Assembly: GCA_039619475.1 (NCBI GenBank)
Contig: CM077116.1
Span: forward strand, 152,847,088-152,911,087
Source: Icerya purchasi
Taxonomy: Eukaryota > Arthropoda > Insecta > Hemiptera > Monophlebidae
Length of the DNA stretch: 64,000 nt
Reading direction: 5' to 3'
A model generated the notes under the pieces. It was given only the letters and a program-made list of their open reading frames with translations, was not told where the DNA came from and did no database searches. This document shows, piece by piece, positions 36,061-47,650 of this stretch (the first letter of the stretch is position 1; every line of letters starts with the position of its first letter). Both the position numbers and the translations under genes were made by a program.

Positions 36061-36299
36061 TGTATAGACCGACCGATTTTTTTTCCTTTTTTTGCGTGCG
36101 CTGCTGTGCCGTCATTTTGTATTGTACAAATTAAAGTAAATCCAGGTTTTCTGTAGTTAATACTACTTTCATATGCACAAAACCTCATATCTCTATCCCC
36201 GTTTCTATTGTTCGTGGTAAGTCTCAGAAAAACGGCCGAAATTTTGTGAACGCAAGGTGATATTACCCCTTAAGTGTCGGTCTCCATCATTACCCCCAA

Positions 36300-37035
36300 A
36301 TATTTATATTAGGTCGCTACTTCTCATTCATTTCGTCCCACTTATGTACACATTTGTTTGAGTGCATTATGAAAATTTGGACTATATACATCAGACCTAT
36401 CCCTTTTCATTCGTAGTACCACTGCTTTAGTTTTTAATACATTAATAAACTTTGATCATGTTGGGCATCTGCTCATTGTGATTATATCTTTTTGCATTGT
36501 CCTTTCTGTCCCCTTAATATCTTTACGTGCTGTGGCTATTGCTATATGATCCGCGAATGAGTATATATATATATATCACTATATTTGAATTCCTTGTATA
36601 AACCGTTTTTTGTATATATATAATAATAAGTATTAGCGCTAAGTTATTATTCTGCGGAACTCCGACATTCAACTTCTCTTTTTCACTTTGTTCATACTGA
36701 ATACATTTACGCAGCTTCCCTTTGGTTTAGGTAGTTCTGGAACCACTTTTTAACACTGTGCGTTATTCCTTTATATTTTATGGTCAATCGTTTCGTATGC
36801 TCTAGTTAGATCTTTAAATGTTATCCAGTACCTTCTTCCATTCTTTGAAATTTTCCCTTATTCTGTCTGTAATTTCACCGAGCATTTTCGATGTTGATTT
36901 GCCCTTTTGGTATTGTGAAATATATTGTTCACTTTTTAAAAATGTTTCCTTGTTTTTACATATTCTTTCTCCTTTATTTGATCGAGAACTTCATTTTTCG
37001 AAAAGTTGTTTTCCATTTTATGTTATTGCTTTTTT
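36300..37035 (-). pseudogene. LINE reverse transcriptase remnant
   Basis: Minus strand: KGKSTSKMLGEITDRIREN, then (after stops) LNVGVPQNNNLALILIIIYI, equivalent to the GVPQGSVLGPLLFxxYIND box, then SFADHIAIATARKDIKGTER, equivalent to the catalytic YADDxAI box with the second Asp changed to His, then SKFINVLKTKAVVLRM. The order and spacing are those of a non-LTR RT palm. At least six stops or shifts and loss of an active-site Asp make it inactive. Confidence 0.75.
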
Positions 37036-37149
37036 TTTTTTTTTTTTTTGGCTTTACAAATAGCCATTAAAGAAAATTACTTATGATTAGCGCGCTAATC
37101 ATAAATTAATATTTGTTTCGAGAGATTAATATACGTCAATTTTAGTAGA

Positions 37150-37850
37150 ATTGGCAGTTGAAATTTCAGGGGAAAGGGAATTTTAAGTCAGAGAACATCT
37201 GTAAAGAAAATCAATTCACCCAAAAAACAAAAGATGGCCCGGATGTAGATGTGTTGGAGAAGGAAGGGGAGCAATCCATTTTGAAAAGGAGAGATGATTT
37301 GCATTCCATTTGTACGGTTACTATAAATTTTTTCTGATAGTATTATTTGGGCGCGGAAGCGCATTGCGAATGATGCAATTTTGTGAATTTAAACGATCTT
37401 ACAATATTTTTCAGTGGAAGGATTTATTTGAAAGGAACTATTTATGAAATTGTTTAATTATTGGTAAGAGGCAAGTTTGAATTGCATAATGGGCTCTTAG
37501 CACTTCGTTGCCCGGAATACCACAAAACGGGAAGGAATCCGTACAGAGGAGATTCTAACATTCAACACGAGTGTACGGTAAATTTCCAATTTTATAAATT
37601 TTGACGGATGGGATTTATAATTAAAGGAGTATAATTTTTTAAGAATGCCAATAGGACTCGAAAAGAAACCGAAATACTACTTGGAAAACAAAAGGAAAAA
37701 GGTTTTGATGGCCGTGTCGAGATGAATACAAAATGAGGAAGAAGTTATCTTTTGTATTAACTGCATACTGGAAATGTAAAATTGGGATCCAGGATAATTA
37801 TTAGGATTCGTCTGCGAATGTGAAATTAAAATTGTTGATTGCAAGTCTGT
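37150..37850 (-). pseudogene. possible LINE RNase H remnant
   Basis: Around 37500-37540 the minus strand reads RIPSR then, after a one-base shift, CGIPGNEV, close to the WIPSHCGIPGNExAD motif. VFISTRPSKT near 37715 may be a decayed VFTDGSK. The surrounding plus strand is AG-rich as in the family A copies. Evidence is limited to these motifs. Confidence 0.45.
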
Positions 37851-40159
37851 ATATTTTCGTAAATTACAGGTAGACGAAAAAATGTAATTTACTGAGTCAA
37901 ATGTTTAGTTCGTTTTAATATTCACGAATTTAATCTCAGCGTTATTTGCGGTTTTCATCTTGCGTTACACAGTACTTTCTAAATATTTTTAACATTACTA
38001 ATTTGCTGGAAATTGTCAGTATTACTTCCTTTTTCTTTTTCGGACTTTCATTTTTATTTCATATTTCTCTAATATATTCTTTTTATCGAAGAACTTTTCA
38101 TGTTTACTAGAATCGTTTTATTATCTATGCCCGCTGATTTTAACGGCGCCCACTCTTTCATTCCTTAATTTTTTAAAATTCTTTTCTTTTTTGAGGCGTT
38201 ATTGATGTTAACACAGTTTTTACAAAGACGATAAGTTCCGAGGTAAAATTCCACTGAAAATTTTCAAAATACGTCTTACATTTTATGATGTTCTTAAAAA
38301 GCGAAAAAACGAAATACTTACAAATCGGATGTTAGCATCTTTAACCAGTATCAAAAATGAGTCTCTATCGTTTCTGCCTAGATCATTTTGGTCTCGTACT
38401 TTTTCAAAGTACATCTGGTTTATTGTTAGGGATTTTTTAATTTTTCATTCTTTAATCAATACCAAAAAAAACAAAAAAAAAACATCCGCGAAATAAATAA
38501 TTAATTTGCTTAGAAAATGAATCATCGGTTTTCAGTGTTTCATTTTCCTTTCATGTGTCGCTTAAAGAATTATTTCCTCTTACGAAGAACCGAAATGGTA
38601 ATTATAAATTGTATTTAGCGTATTATTTCGATAAAAATTTCCGAACAAAATTAGTCAGTCTCGGCAATAATTTTCCACAATTACAGATTTTTTTGCTTTT
38701 CAAGAATGCGCCTTATAATAAATTTTTACATTCTCAAAAAAGATGAAAAATAAATTAGCTTTAATAATTACGGAAAACTACTAATTCGAAAAAAGCAAGG
38801 TCAATCTGGATTTTGAATTTCACTGAAAATAGTTTTAACTTATATATTCACACGTTTTCATATTTATTTTCGACATGCGTAGTAAAAGCCGAATATAATC
38901 CTCCGTTCGAATAAGTTTTAACAGTGATTTTTTATTCCATGTCTTCTCGTTCCTATCCCTTCTCATTTCTCTCCCTTTAGTTTTTTCTTTATTAGCTCCT
39001 CTCATTTTCACCATTTCCAACTTTTTCTCTGTATAACTTCGATCCTTTCTAGTTCTTGGCTTCGGATAAACGTCTACCGTTCACATCCCCAATCGAGAAG
39101 AATAACAAATTTTAACACGTGCGATCGGGATTTTCATGATTTTCCAAAAAATCATTTTAAGTAGTTCACATGATCATTAAATATACTACTTTAAATGACT
39201 ATTTTTAAAAACAATTACTTTTCTTAAAGAATAACGAACCAAAAGTATCGGCAGGAATATTTGAAATGTCAGTTCTCAATTAATGTTTTAAAATATTCGT
39301 TAGATAAAATTGTCTTTTTGTCTAAGAAAATTAATTACTAATTTCCCGGATTGTGTTTTTTCGATTTAGTGATTATTTTGCACACCTTAAATATGCTAAT
39401 AATTAAAGAAAAAGAAAATAAAAACTCGCTAACACAAAAACTAGATCTGCTTGGCAAAAGGATGAGGCCAAAACGATACGCCCCCCCCCCCTTAGATATC
39501 ACACTTTACTATCAACTAAATCGCGATGCAAACTCTGAATAGAGATATTACTACCGTCAAAGTGGTAAAAGAAAAGTAATATTTATTTAAGGAGCCGCTG
39601 GAAGAAGTTACGGACATTTACTTTAGTGCCTATAGATGGCCAGGTTGTAATACTATAAATAAGGGGGGAATAAATTCTAGCGTTCTTTGGGAAGGAGGTT
39701 ACCTTCGTTACAGCTCTTTTTGTGCACAAATGTCCGGTTGCTTCTAAAGTATCTGAAAACGGGTTTTCAATTTAATGTATTTAATGATGAGTAGACGTTT
39801 GAAAATGGACACTATCGGAAGGCGCGAAAATAAATAGATTTGTGACAGGTGTAATTTTTCGACAGCTTTGAATTTACCAAAGATGGTTCCGCGGTTGAAG
39901 AGGATTTTTATATTAGGCATTCTTGTAGCCTGTGTAACTGCCTATAAGAATTCTGTCGAAAACTTTCAGTCCTGTTGAAATTCAGAACTAGCCGTATCTT
40001 TATGAGAACACATTTCTTTACTAATAAATGCCCCGTAAACTGGTTTACACGTTTAAATTGAAACTAAATTATTTCATCGTTTGCTAGCACTTTGCCAAAA
40101 AATATTCATATTCGAGAATTTAGTTTTATTTCACCACATCCTCAATAGGTTTTTTTTTT
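37851..40159. other. no recognisable gene
   Basis: AT-rich DNA with pyrimidine-rich patches and a poly-C tract (39479-39491). No coding recognised. Confidence 0.5.
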
Positions 40160-41400
40160 TTACTGTTCGCCGGCATCTCTTTCCCGGTGTTTACAAATTA
40201 ATTCGCACACAAAAGACCTCCCCAACACCCCAGAGTTCCCTAATGATCCTCTCCCAGAAATACTGGCTCTCCTATCGCAGCGCAATGTGAGCGTAATCCT
40301 CTTTCCTGACCTAGCTCCTAACACCGTGATTCCGCCGTGGGCCCCTTTAAACATTGATGTTAATTTTTCCCTGGCGAAGTATAATAAACCCCTGCACCCG
40401 AATATCGCTCAGTCGCCAGCAGCAACGATACAAAAATACCCCGACCACCTCATTTTCTACACGGATGCTGCCAAGGCTACCCCAGAGACACTACTTCATC
40501 CCCAACTACCTGTGTTCCTTTGAAGTCTGCGATGTGATTCGAAGTATTTGACTAAATGACATTTGCTCGGTACTGGATGCTGAAATAATATATATGTAGT
40601 ATTTTTCTGTTTGGAATATTTTCTTTCTACAGAGCCTACATCACAGAAAGCCCTGCGCTGGTATCTGATTCATCCGCGGCTTTATTGACGATCTCCAATC
40701 CCCTTACCAAACATCCTGTAACAATTCGAACCCAGCAGGTAGCATACGAACTTATTAAGAGATAGTGCTCCGTATCCTCTTTCTGTAGGCAACCAGCCAT
40801 GCTGCGACTGCTGGAAATGAACGTGTCGATACATCCGCCCGTGCAGCAATATATTGCCCCTTGCCTAGTAGCAGCCCTCCTCCACCTTATCTATCGAACA
40901 TAATCTTCAATAATCTCACGTCCTCATGGAGAAAGCCCATTGGTCCTCGTGTCAGACTTTCTCAAGGTTAATTAAACCCTCAACCGAACCATGGTGGCCA
41001 GAAAAAAACATTTCCCGCAGCGATTTCTGTGCACTTAGCCGCTTGCATACAGGCCACATAGCCATGTCGCATAATTTTATTTTGCAAAGAACTCCTCCTC
41101 CTATAAGTTGTCCTTTCTGTGGCCAAGGTGTTGCTCCCTCAACTTCCCACATACTGTGCGACTGTCCAGCACTCTCATATCACCGGCCCCCTTCTATTAA
41201 TAACAAAACAGTCACCAACATTCTTGAGAATTCCCCCAATGCAATTTTATCTGTAACTCAGTTTATCAGAACTAGCGGAATAAGCAGAGATATCTATAAA
41301 AACAAACTGCGTATCTCCGTACTGTAATAGCCACAGCAGTTAAACACGGTACAGGATGTTGCTTCCACAAAAAAAAAAACAAAAAAAAACAAAAAAAAAA
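40160..41400 (+). pseudogene. LINE 3' half: RNase H and C-terminal zinc-knuckle region with A-rich tail
   Basis: Plus strand: IPPWAPLNIDVNFSLAKYNK, then HLIFYTDAAK (first RNase H Asp), then after an AT-rich interruption (about 40560-40632) LVSDSSAALLTISNPLTKHP (second Asp), then SHAATAGNERVDTSARAA, then an open frame at 40926-41327 that includes LHTGHIAMSH and CPFCGQG..STSHILCDCPAL, the cysteine-rich end of I/Jockey-type LINE polyproteins. The stop is followed by an A-rich tail (41368-41400), so the 3' end is genuine. The 5' end is truncated within the region after RT. Several frameshifts are present. It is a different family from A and B. Confidence 0.88.
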
Positions 41401-44400
41401 TGGCACTCGATTTCGATATCAAAACACTTTTTTTTTTCCTTGCTTCGTTTTCAACCTTTCAGACTAAATTAATATAAAATTGATATACAAATATATAAAT
41501 ATTTTTTCATCCCCGTATTCTTGTAATCCGATAGAGGGAATTTCTAAAAATACTTGCGTTCCACGATAAAAAATACATATGCGCCCACCAGTTTATAATT
41601 ATAGCTACGTTACGTTATCCTATAACTGTCATCTATGAGTAGTTTTGACCCGTCCGATAGACCGCGTTAGTCACATAAAGAGGTATATAAACACGAGCCT
41701 GAAATTTAATTATAGCTGTTTAATTTTTTGGGGTAGGAAAAGCGAAATTCGAGTTCCTATTAATACCGGAAGTGTCAAGAGCAGCGAGGAAATATATTTC
41801 GCATATTAAATAGCAAATCGGAAACACTTGAGCATATCGAGTAACTCTATTAGGCTACACAATTGTGGTATTATTATAAGAACCGTTAATCTCCCGTCAT
41901 TTTATCGTGCAATTACGCCGTATTTGATAATTCATTCAAACTAATGTGATCTGTCGAGTCGTCGAACTGCTCTATATTTATGGCAAATATATAGTTTTTT
42001 ACAATATACATTCGAGAACTTGTTGGATTACATAAATTTTATTGTTTTCCCACCCTATAAGAGAAGTACTCGTATTATTACTGATGCCGAAAGAACGAAA
42101 ATCAAAACAGATGTCGGCCACTGAATGTTTTGGTCAAACAATTTTGAACTAAAGGTTGAAATCTCGGAAAGGCATCATGCTAACATACCGAAAGATGGAT
42201 TCTCGAAGAGAGTAGTAGATCAGGTATTTTCCGAGTATCCGAAGGCAACCCGAATTCTGCCTTTAATTTAGAGGAAAACAAAAAGTCACGTTTGAACGAG
42301 TGCCCGAAAGAAATCTAAATCACATTGACACTTGAGAAAACAACAATAATAGCATAAAAAAATATTAATGTAGCGTGATGGAGATGATAAAACCGGAAAC
42401 ACCACTGATAAACCAATAGAAAGGGTTAAAAAAGAAAACAAGAAAAAGAAATACTAAATTTTTCAGATAGTGAAAAATTGGGCTGTTCTTCCGTAGCTAT
42501 AAAAAAAGTAAACAATTGGTTTATTAAAAATCAAATAAATGATGAACTAATAACAATTACGGACGGGGGTGCGGTGAGTAGATAACAGATGAAATTTTCC
42601 AAGTTTGCCCAATTAATGTATAGAGTGAATAATAGTTTTTCAGCCACCTACCGCGGAGTGATTGGCTAGTTGTGTTTCGTTCGGTTAGAAATATTTTACC
42701 TGCGTTGCTATATTAATGTCCGCAGTTGAGGCGTCCCTTAAAAAAAAAGAAAAAAAGAAAAAACGAATAGTTTTCAAAAATACTTATTCCGAATATATCA
42801 GCTATAATAAGTTACATGAAAATACTTTGCCTATTCTAAATGGCAGTTTTTTTTGTTGTTTGTTACATTTTGATAAGATTTGTCATAATATTGGTCCATT
42901 GTCTTTATGAATTTTTATTAAACGATTAAGCCTGTTGATTTACGAAGTGTTTTTGTAAATTTACGTATCCTTTTTTTCGCTTCTTCCAACCTTTACATTA
43001 ACGTGTTCCAGCGGGTTCTCTAGTTTTATAATTCACTCCTGTCAGAGTGCATAAATATTTTTACATACTTATATGGTATTTTTACTTTTCGAATGCCATT
43101 TAGGTTTCTTTGGTTTTCTATAAATTGACGATAAACAATAATTCCGGTTTCCTTCAAGATTACATTTCTCGGCTAATATGTTGTCGTCTTTCGGACTTCG
43201 GAATCCTTTTTGCGCCTTATACGAGATTAGTCCTTCCCGGCGTGTCCACTAACTCGTTCCGACCGTCTCAGTTATGTAAAACTGCGACTTTTTCTTTCTT
43301 TTGTGTTTTACTATTTTGCTTTTCTAGCACTAACGACGGGCTATTTGGGAGCATACGTTTCAAGCATATATTCGATCGTGTATCGAGATGATTAATAATT
43401 TTGCGTAATTTTTTTTTCGAGATCCAATTAGGATGTGACAAACATTCGGCTAAATCCGAGAGAAAACAATTTTTTCGTTCAAAATGAACAATTAGCCGGC
43501 AAGATGACGTGTGGATGATAAATTAATCGCGGATGACTAATTAAACGAAAATCGGTAAAACGGATAAAGCGGAGAAGGAGGGTTTTAAAATGGGCAAAGT
43601 AATTAGGCACAATTAAAACAAGTGCGTTTTACAACTGAAACTGACTTCCGAAAATAAATGTAATTAGGAATATGTGTCGGAGCCATATTTCGGAGCAAAG
43701 CGGAATTTATAGTTAACAATTTTTACCGGCGTCGTTGTCGCCGTTGTCGTCTTCGTCGTCGTCGTCGTTGTGTTCGTGGATAAATTATTATCCAACTATC
43801 GAGAAGAAATCTGGGAAGAAATTGTATCATTTATCTTTAATTAGTGATATTAAAACGTAACAATGTTGCGCGGGCGGGGAAAGGTGAAAAATGTCGATCG
43901 ATTAAGAGATGGCGACCAGCGTCGCGGATATCTTTGCTGACATTTTTTCAGCGCTAATGCATCTCGTAACGTTTTGATAAATTATCCATTTCAAAGTATT
44001 ACGAAAAAATAGGGGTTTGGCAAAGCTCGGAGAAGTCGATTTAGGACCACTTCGAATTAAGAAGGAAAAGCTGTTTTCCGGTAATCGCTTTTAAGTTGTT
44101 TATCTTATCGGCAAGATCGTGCCCGAAATTCGGAACAGCGGTAACTTACAAATTTTCGTTACTTTATGTACGTTCTTGTTTATATAGCGTGAGAAGTTCC
44201 ACTATCTCGGGAAATAAGTTTGTAATAATTTAAAATTCACCCTAATTCAGTTTGTCAGGTAAAAATTATACAAAGGACTTTTTCGAATTCTCGTATCCGT
44301 GATGTAGCGGGGTTTTCTTTTGCCTGAAATTTTGACTTATTTGCCCGTAATAATTTTATCGACCGCGCAGCTTTCTTAAACGAAAGTTAAAAATGCCTAT

Positions 44401-45099
44401 CAGAAAATAATAGTAGAACAAGGACACGTCGTTGTAAGGCATCTTTTTCATCGGATCGGAGAAAAAAAAGAATCAACGGTAATTACAGTTTCGAAATTGA
44501 AGGGGAAAAATTAGTAACATAGCGCCGGTCACATTGACCGATCAATTAACAGTATAAATTGTTTTTGAGATTAATTATAGCCATCATCATGTTGTTCAGC
44601 CGAAGTTGTTTTTCGAGTTCGATGCTTCGCTGTGTTTCTAACTTTGGTCTAAAAAATCCTAAACCGATGTATTTTATTTTCCTAATTTTTACGCGCGGGG
44701 GTCAAATTGTGCACCACAGTGTACACATATTACGTTTTGTTTCTTTTTCGACATGATGTTTTTCTATTGTTATGTTATCGAATTTTATTTCAAAATCTGC
44801 AGATTTCTATATTGAAAAGAGACATTGATGAATTGAAATAGTTACAAAGATCTATAGTATATAAACATTACAGTTCCGTAAAGGTTTATTTTAAAATCGA
44901 AATAATTAATTTCCTTCAATTTGATTTCAATCGTAATTTATCGCAGTATCTCTTTAATATTAAAGACGGAAATGAATTTTCGTTCGTCGGTAAGGTTTAG
45001 TTCAGTGTAATGTTATATTTGATTTGAACAACTCGCGGATTTTAATTTTGTTCTTAATTTATTGTTATTATATTAAATCACCTTTCCTCCAATTTTTTA
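41401..45099. other. no recognisable gene; short (GTC)n tract
   Basis: A GTC/TCG trinucleotide tract lies at about 43726-43775. I see no coding signal, and ORFs up to 93 codons lack domains. Confidence 0.5.
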
Positions 45100-45830
45100 A
45101 TTATCTCCGATTCCATATTCTCTCCCCTTCCTGATCATTCGTATGACACTTTGTTGACCTCCGTATACGTTCGCTCATTCATTATCTTTCCTCTCTCCAT
45201 TCGATTAATGATTTGCTATGGGTACCGAGCCACTCGGGCATATTTGGTAATGAAGTGATTGATATTCTATGGTATTCGGGCTGCTGCTTCTTCTCGCCTT
45301 TTTTTTCTTAAATAAATTTCATCCGCTAACCTCCTATCGATATGTAAAAGCTTCCATATCAGATTCATCTGTCTGTTCAGCTTACTCTTCCTCGCTAGTC
45401 ATGGTTTCTTAAGCATCCCTCTCTTCGACGTTCCGATGTTGTTTCCGTTGTTTCTTTTGCGTTTTAGCCATTCTCCGCTGCCTTTCTCTCCAGATTTCTC
45501 TTTTCCTTGATTTCCTTCCGACACTGTCCTCTCCTTTCTGATGATGCAGTTATTTGCGGCGCCACGATCATGTGTTCTTCCAGTGTTCATCTCTTTCTGT
45601 GGAGCGTTTTGTATTCCTATTTATTGATGCTTAGGCTTCCTTTATTGTGCTTCCTATATCCTTTCCTTCCCAAATTAATTATCCCTGCAATTTGTTCTTT
45701 TTTATCAAAGATTTCTGATTAAAATGTAACCGTCTTCTTTCCTTGCTATTTGTTTCTGGGTAAAGGTCTTTGGTTGTCGAGCCCAAAAAAAAAAAAAAAT
45801 ATAAAAATAAAAAAAAAATACGATTTATTT
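45100..45830 (+). pseudogene. LINE family B, RNase H end plus 3' untranslated region
   Basis: WVPSHSGIFGNEV near 45218 (plus) is the final RNase H motif; the protein then decays. The sequence from 45370 to 45790 is the same 3' region as the young insertion at 23343-23784, and it ends in a long A-rich tail (45786-45822). The start is approximate. The longer 5' extent shows what the truncated copy lacks. Confidence 0.8.
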
Positions 45831-45905
45831 TAGAAAGTATATTTTTGATTGAGTTCCCACACCTGTCTTTCGTATACGGCCGACCGCTAAATACATAATG
45901 ATTAA

Positions 45906-45939
<34 letters not shown>

Positions 45940-46346
45940 GGTGCTGGATCGACGGGGGAGGGTGGATAGGAATAGGGGACATTTCGCCCCCCCCCCCCCC
46001 CCAAGAACCAAAGTCTCTATGAAAAATATTGTTATAACAGAGAAACTTAATTTATGCTATAAAAGATTTGTATGAATTTTGCCTACGGATTTTAATAATT
46101 AATATTTAATACTGTTTTCGCTAGTGAAACTGTTAATGTCACATATTTATTCTATTTTAAATGTAATTATCATTAATTTTTTGCCTTTCTTATTTCTTTT
46201 TAATTTTTATTTTGCAATTTTAATTAAAAATAGTTCAATGAGAAATATATATATATATATTTAAACTTGCTTGCAAACAAAGAGAATTTGGATCGGATTA
46301 CTAACCAAAATGAAAAAGAAGTAAAGTGTCTAATAAGAAATACTAT

Positions 46347-46637
46347 ATAATAAAACAAACTTTAATAACAAACAATATAGAACAATAAACTAGATAAATA
46401 CCTATTTAGAAACGTTTTCGGGCATAATCCATCATCAGCTAAAACTAACTTAAAGGAAACTTAAAACATACTGAAGTGAATATAGTGAATACATGTGTAT
46501 ATATAGTAGATATAAAGAGGAATAAACATAGCAGGTATAAAAATCAATAGGTTGAAAATGCTAATAATTAATATAAAATATAAAATAAAACAAGAAGACA
46601 AAAAGTTAAATTTTTATATTAAACAGTGGATTATTAT
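46347..46637 (-). repeat. Penelope-like terminal arm, left (sense with the coding strand)
   Basis: Inverted copy of 46993-47266. It includes the last codons of the endonuclease ORF and, on the minus strand, the hammerhead-like core at about 46401-46445. Confidence 0.85.
46401..46445 (-). ncRNA. hammerhead-like ribozyme motif, degenerate copy
   Basis: The minus strand has CTGATGA (46432-46438), a stem II region GGATTATGCCC with impaired pairing, then GAAA followed by ACGTTTC and TAAATAGG. Core nucleotides are kept but stem II has two changes compared with the right arm, so activity is doubtful. Confidence 0.5.
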
Positions 46638-46965
46638 TATTAGGTGTTTGGTCATTTAAAATATTATTTTTATATTTATTTATATAATAATTTTCTGCAA
46701 TGTTCATATTATTACCTTTGTGATAAGTGGCCAGGATGGTTACGGTATTTTCTATTGAATTTGGTATATGTTTATTTTTAATTAAATGTTCTGCATAGGT
46801 TGATTTTTCTATTTCATTATTATTAAATGCTTTTATATGTTCTTTATATCTGCAATTAATTTTTCGCCATGTTTTTGACCAATGTATGATTTCTCACAAT
46901 CAGTACAATTTATTTTATATATACCGCTATTTTCGTAAATATTATTATTTTTTAAATTTAAGGTG
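46606..46965 (-). pseudogene. GIY-YIG endonuclease domain of a Penelope-like element
   Basis: Minus strand: NSGIYKINCTDCEKSYIGQ gives GIY, ten residues, YIG, with a C-x2-C pair as in the CCHH motif of Penelope-type endonucleases. After a one-base shift within an A-run the frame continues RYKEHIKAF (catalytic Arg), STYAEHLIKNKH, NSIENTVTILATY and NMNIAENYYINKYKNN (catalytic Glu region), then NNPLFNIKI and a stop at 46606-46608. All key residues of the nuclease fold are visible; the frameshift between YIGQ and RYKEH and the missing RT make it a pseudogene. The domain would nick the target DNA for priming of reverse transcription. Confidence 0.85.
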
Positions 46966-46992
46966 TTTATTTTATATCTTAAATTATTTTTC

Positions 46993-47266
46993 ATAATAAT
47001 CCACTGTTTAATATAAAAATTTAACTTTTTGTCTTCTTGTTTTATTTTATATTTTATATTAATTATTAGCATTTTCAACCTATTGATTTTTATACCTCCT
47101 ACGCAGTTACTATATATACACATGTATTCCTTATATTTTTTCCAGTGTGTTTTGAGTTTTGATTAAGTTATAGCTGATGATGGGTTATACCCGAAAACGT
47201 TTCTAAATAGGTATTTATCTATTTTATTGTTCTATATTGTTTGTTATTAAAGTTTGTTTTATTATA
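46993..47266 (+). repeat. Penelope-like terminal arm, right (inverted)
   Basis: Inverted partner of 46347-46637, with the hammerhead-like core on the plus strand at about 47168-47210. A further 31 bp (47267-47297) lie between this arm and the target duplication. Confidence 0.85.
47168..47210 (+). ncRNA. hammerhead-like ribozyme motif, better-preserved copy
   Basis: CTGATGA (47174-47180), then a stem II hairpin GGGTTATACCC (perfect GGGT/ACCC, three-base loop), then GAAA (47193-47196), a very short stem III region ACGTTT, and CTA, which can pair with the TAG before CTGATGA (short stem I). This is the layout of the minimal type I hammerheads reported in Penelope-like elements. Seen by eye; folding not computed. 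Confidence 0.6.
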
Positions 47267-47575
47267 CAGTTTTAACAAACAGGATGTATCCACCTACAAG
47301 AAATACTATCTCTCTTATTATTTCTAAACTACCGTATTTAAGGTATAATTTTATAATTTCGTTTTATTTGTCACCCCCCCCCCCCCCCAATATAAGAGAC
47401 AAAAGTTAAATTAAAAATTATAATAATTTTGTATTTTTAAAACATTTCTATAAAGGTCGGTATTTAATTTTCTTTATGAATCAAGGGGTATTTCTCAAAT
47501 CTACTGCCTACCGTAGAAGATTTTACGTAATTATATAATCCCCCCGCCCCCAAAATGTCCTTCTGGATCCGTCCT

Positions 47576-47577
<2 letters not shown>

Positions 47578-47646
<69 letters not shown>
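47578..47646. repeat. (TA)n microsatellite
   Basis: About 34 uninterrupted TA units abutting the right end of the hAT-like element. Confidence 0.95.

Positions 47647-47650
<4 letters not shown>

Larger units (their letters stand above)
46347..47297 (-). mobile_element. Penelope-like element, endonuclease end with inverted terminal arms
   Basis: A 951-bp insertion flanked by a perfect 12-bp duplication AAGAAATACTAT (46335-46346, 47298-47309). The uninterrupted host copy near 59270 reads AATAAAAATACTATCTTAC at this point, so it is an empty site. The element consists of two inverted arms (46347-46637 and 46993-47266, about 80% alike) around a 355-bp centre that codes on the minus strand for a GIY-YIG endonuclease. 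The reverse transcriptase is absent. Terminal repeats in inverted orientation, GIY-YIG coding and a hammerhead-like motif are all known traits of Penelope-like elements. Confidence 0.85.
45938..47577. mobile_element. non-autonomous hAT-like element interrupted by a Penelope-like element
   Basis: Sequence 45946-46346 plus 47310-47577 is collinear with the uninterrupted element at 58884-59526: shared CTTAATTTATGCTATAAAAG, TTTTAATAATTAATATTTAA, GAATT.GGATCGGATTAC, GTAAAGTGTCTAATAA, CTAAACTACC.TATTTAAGG and TAAAGGTCGGTATTTAATTT. The ends resemble hAT termini (..GGCGGATCCAG.. type); the left end is eroded within a TA repeat. No coding potential is seen. Confidence 0.75.
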
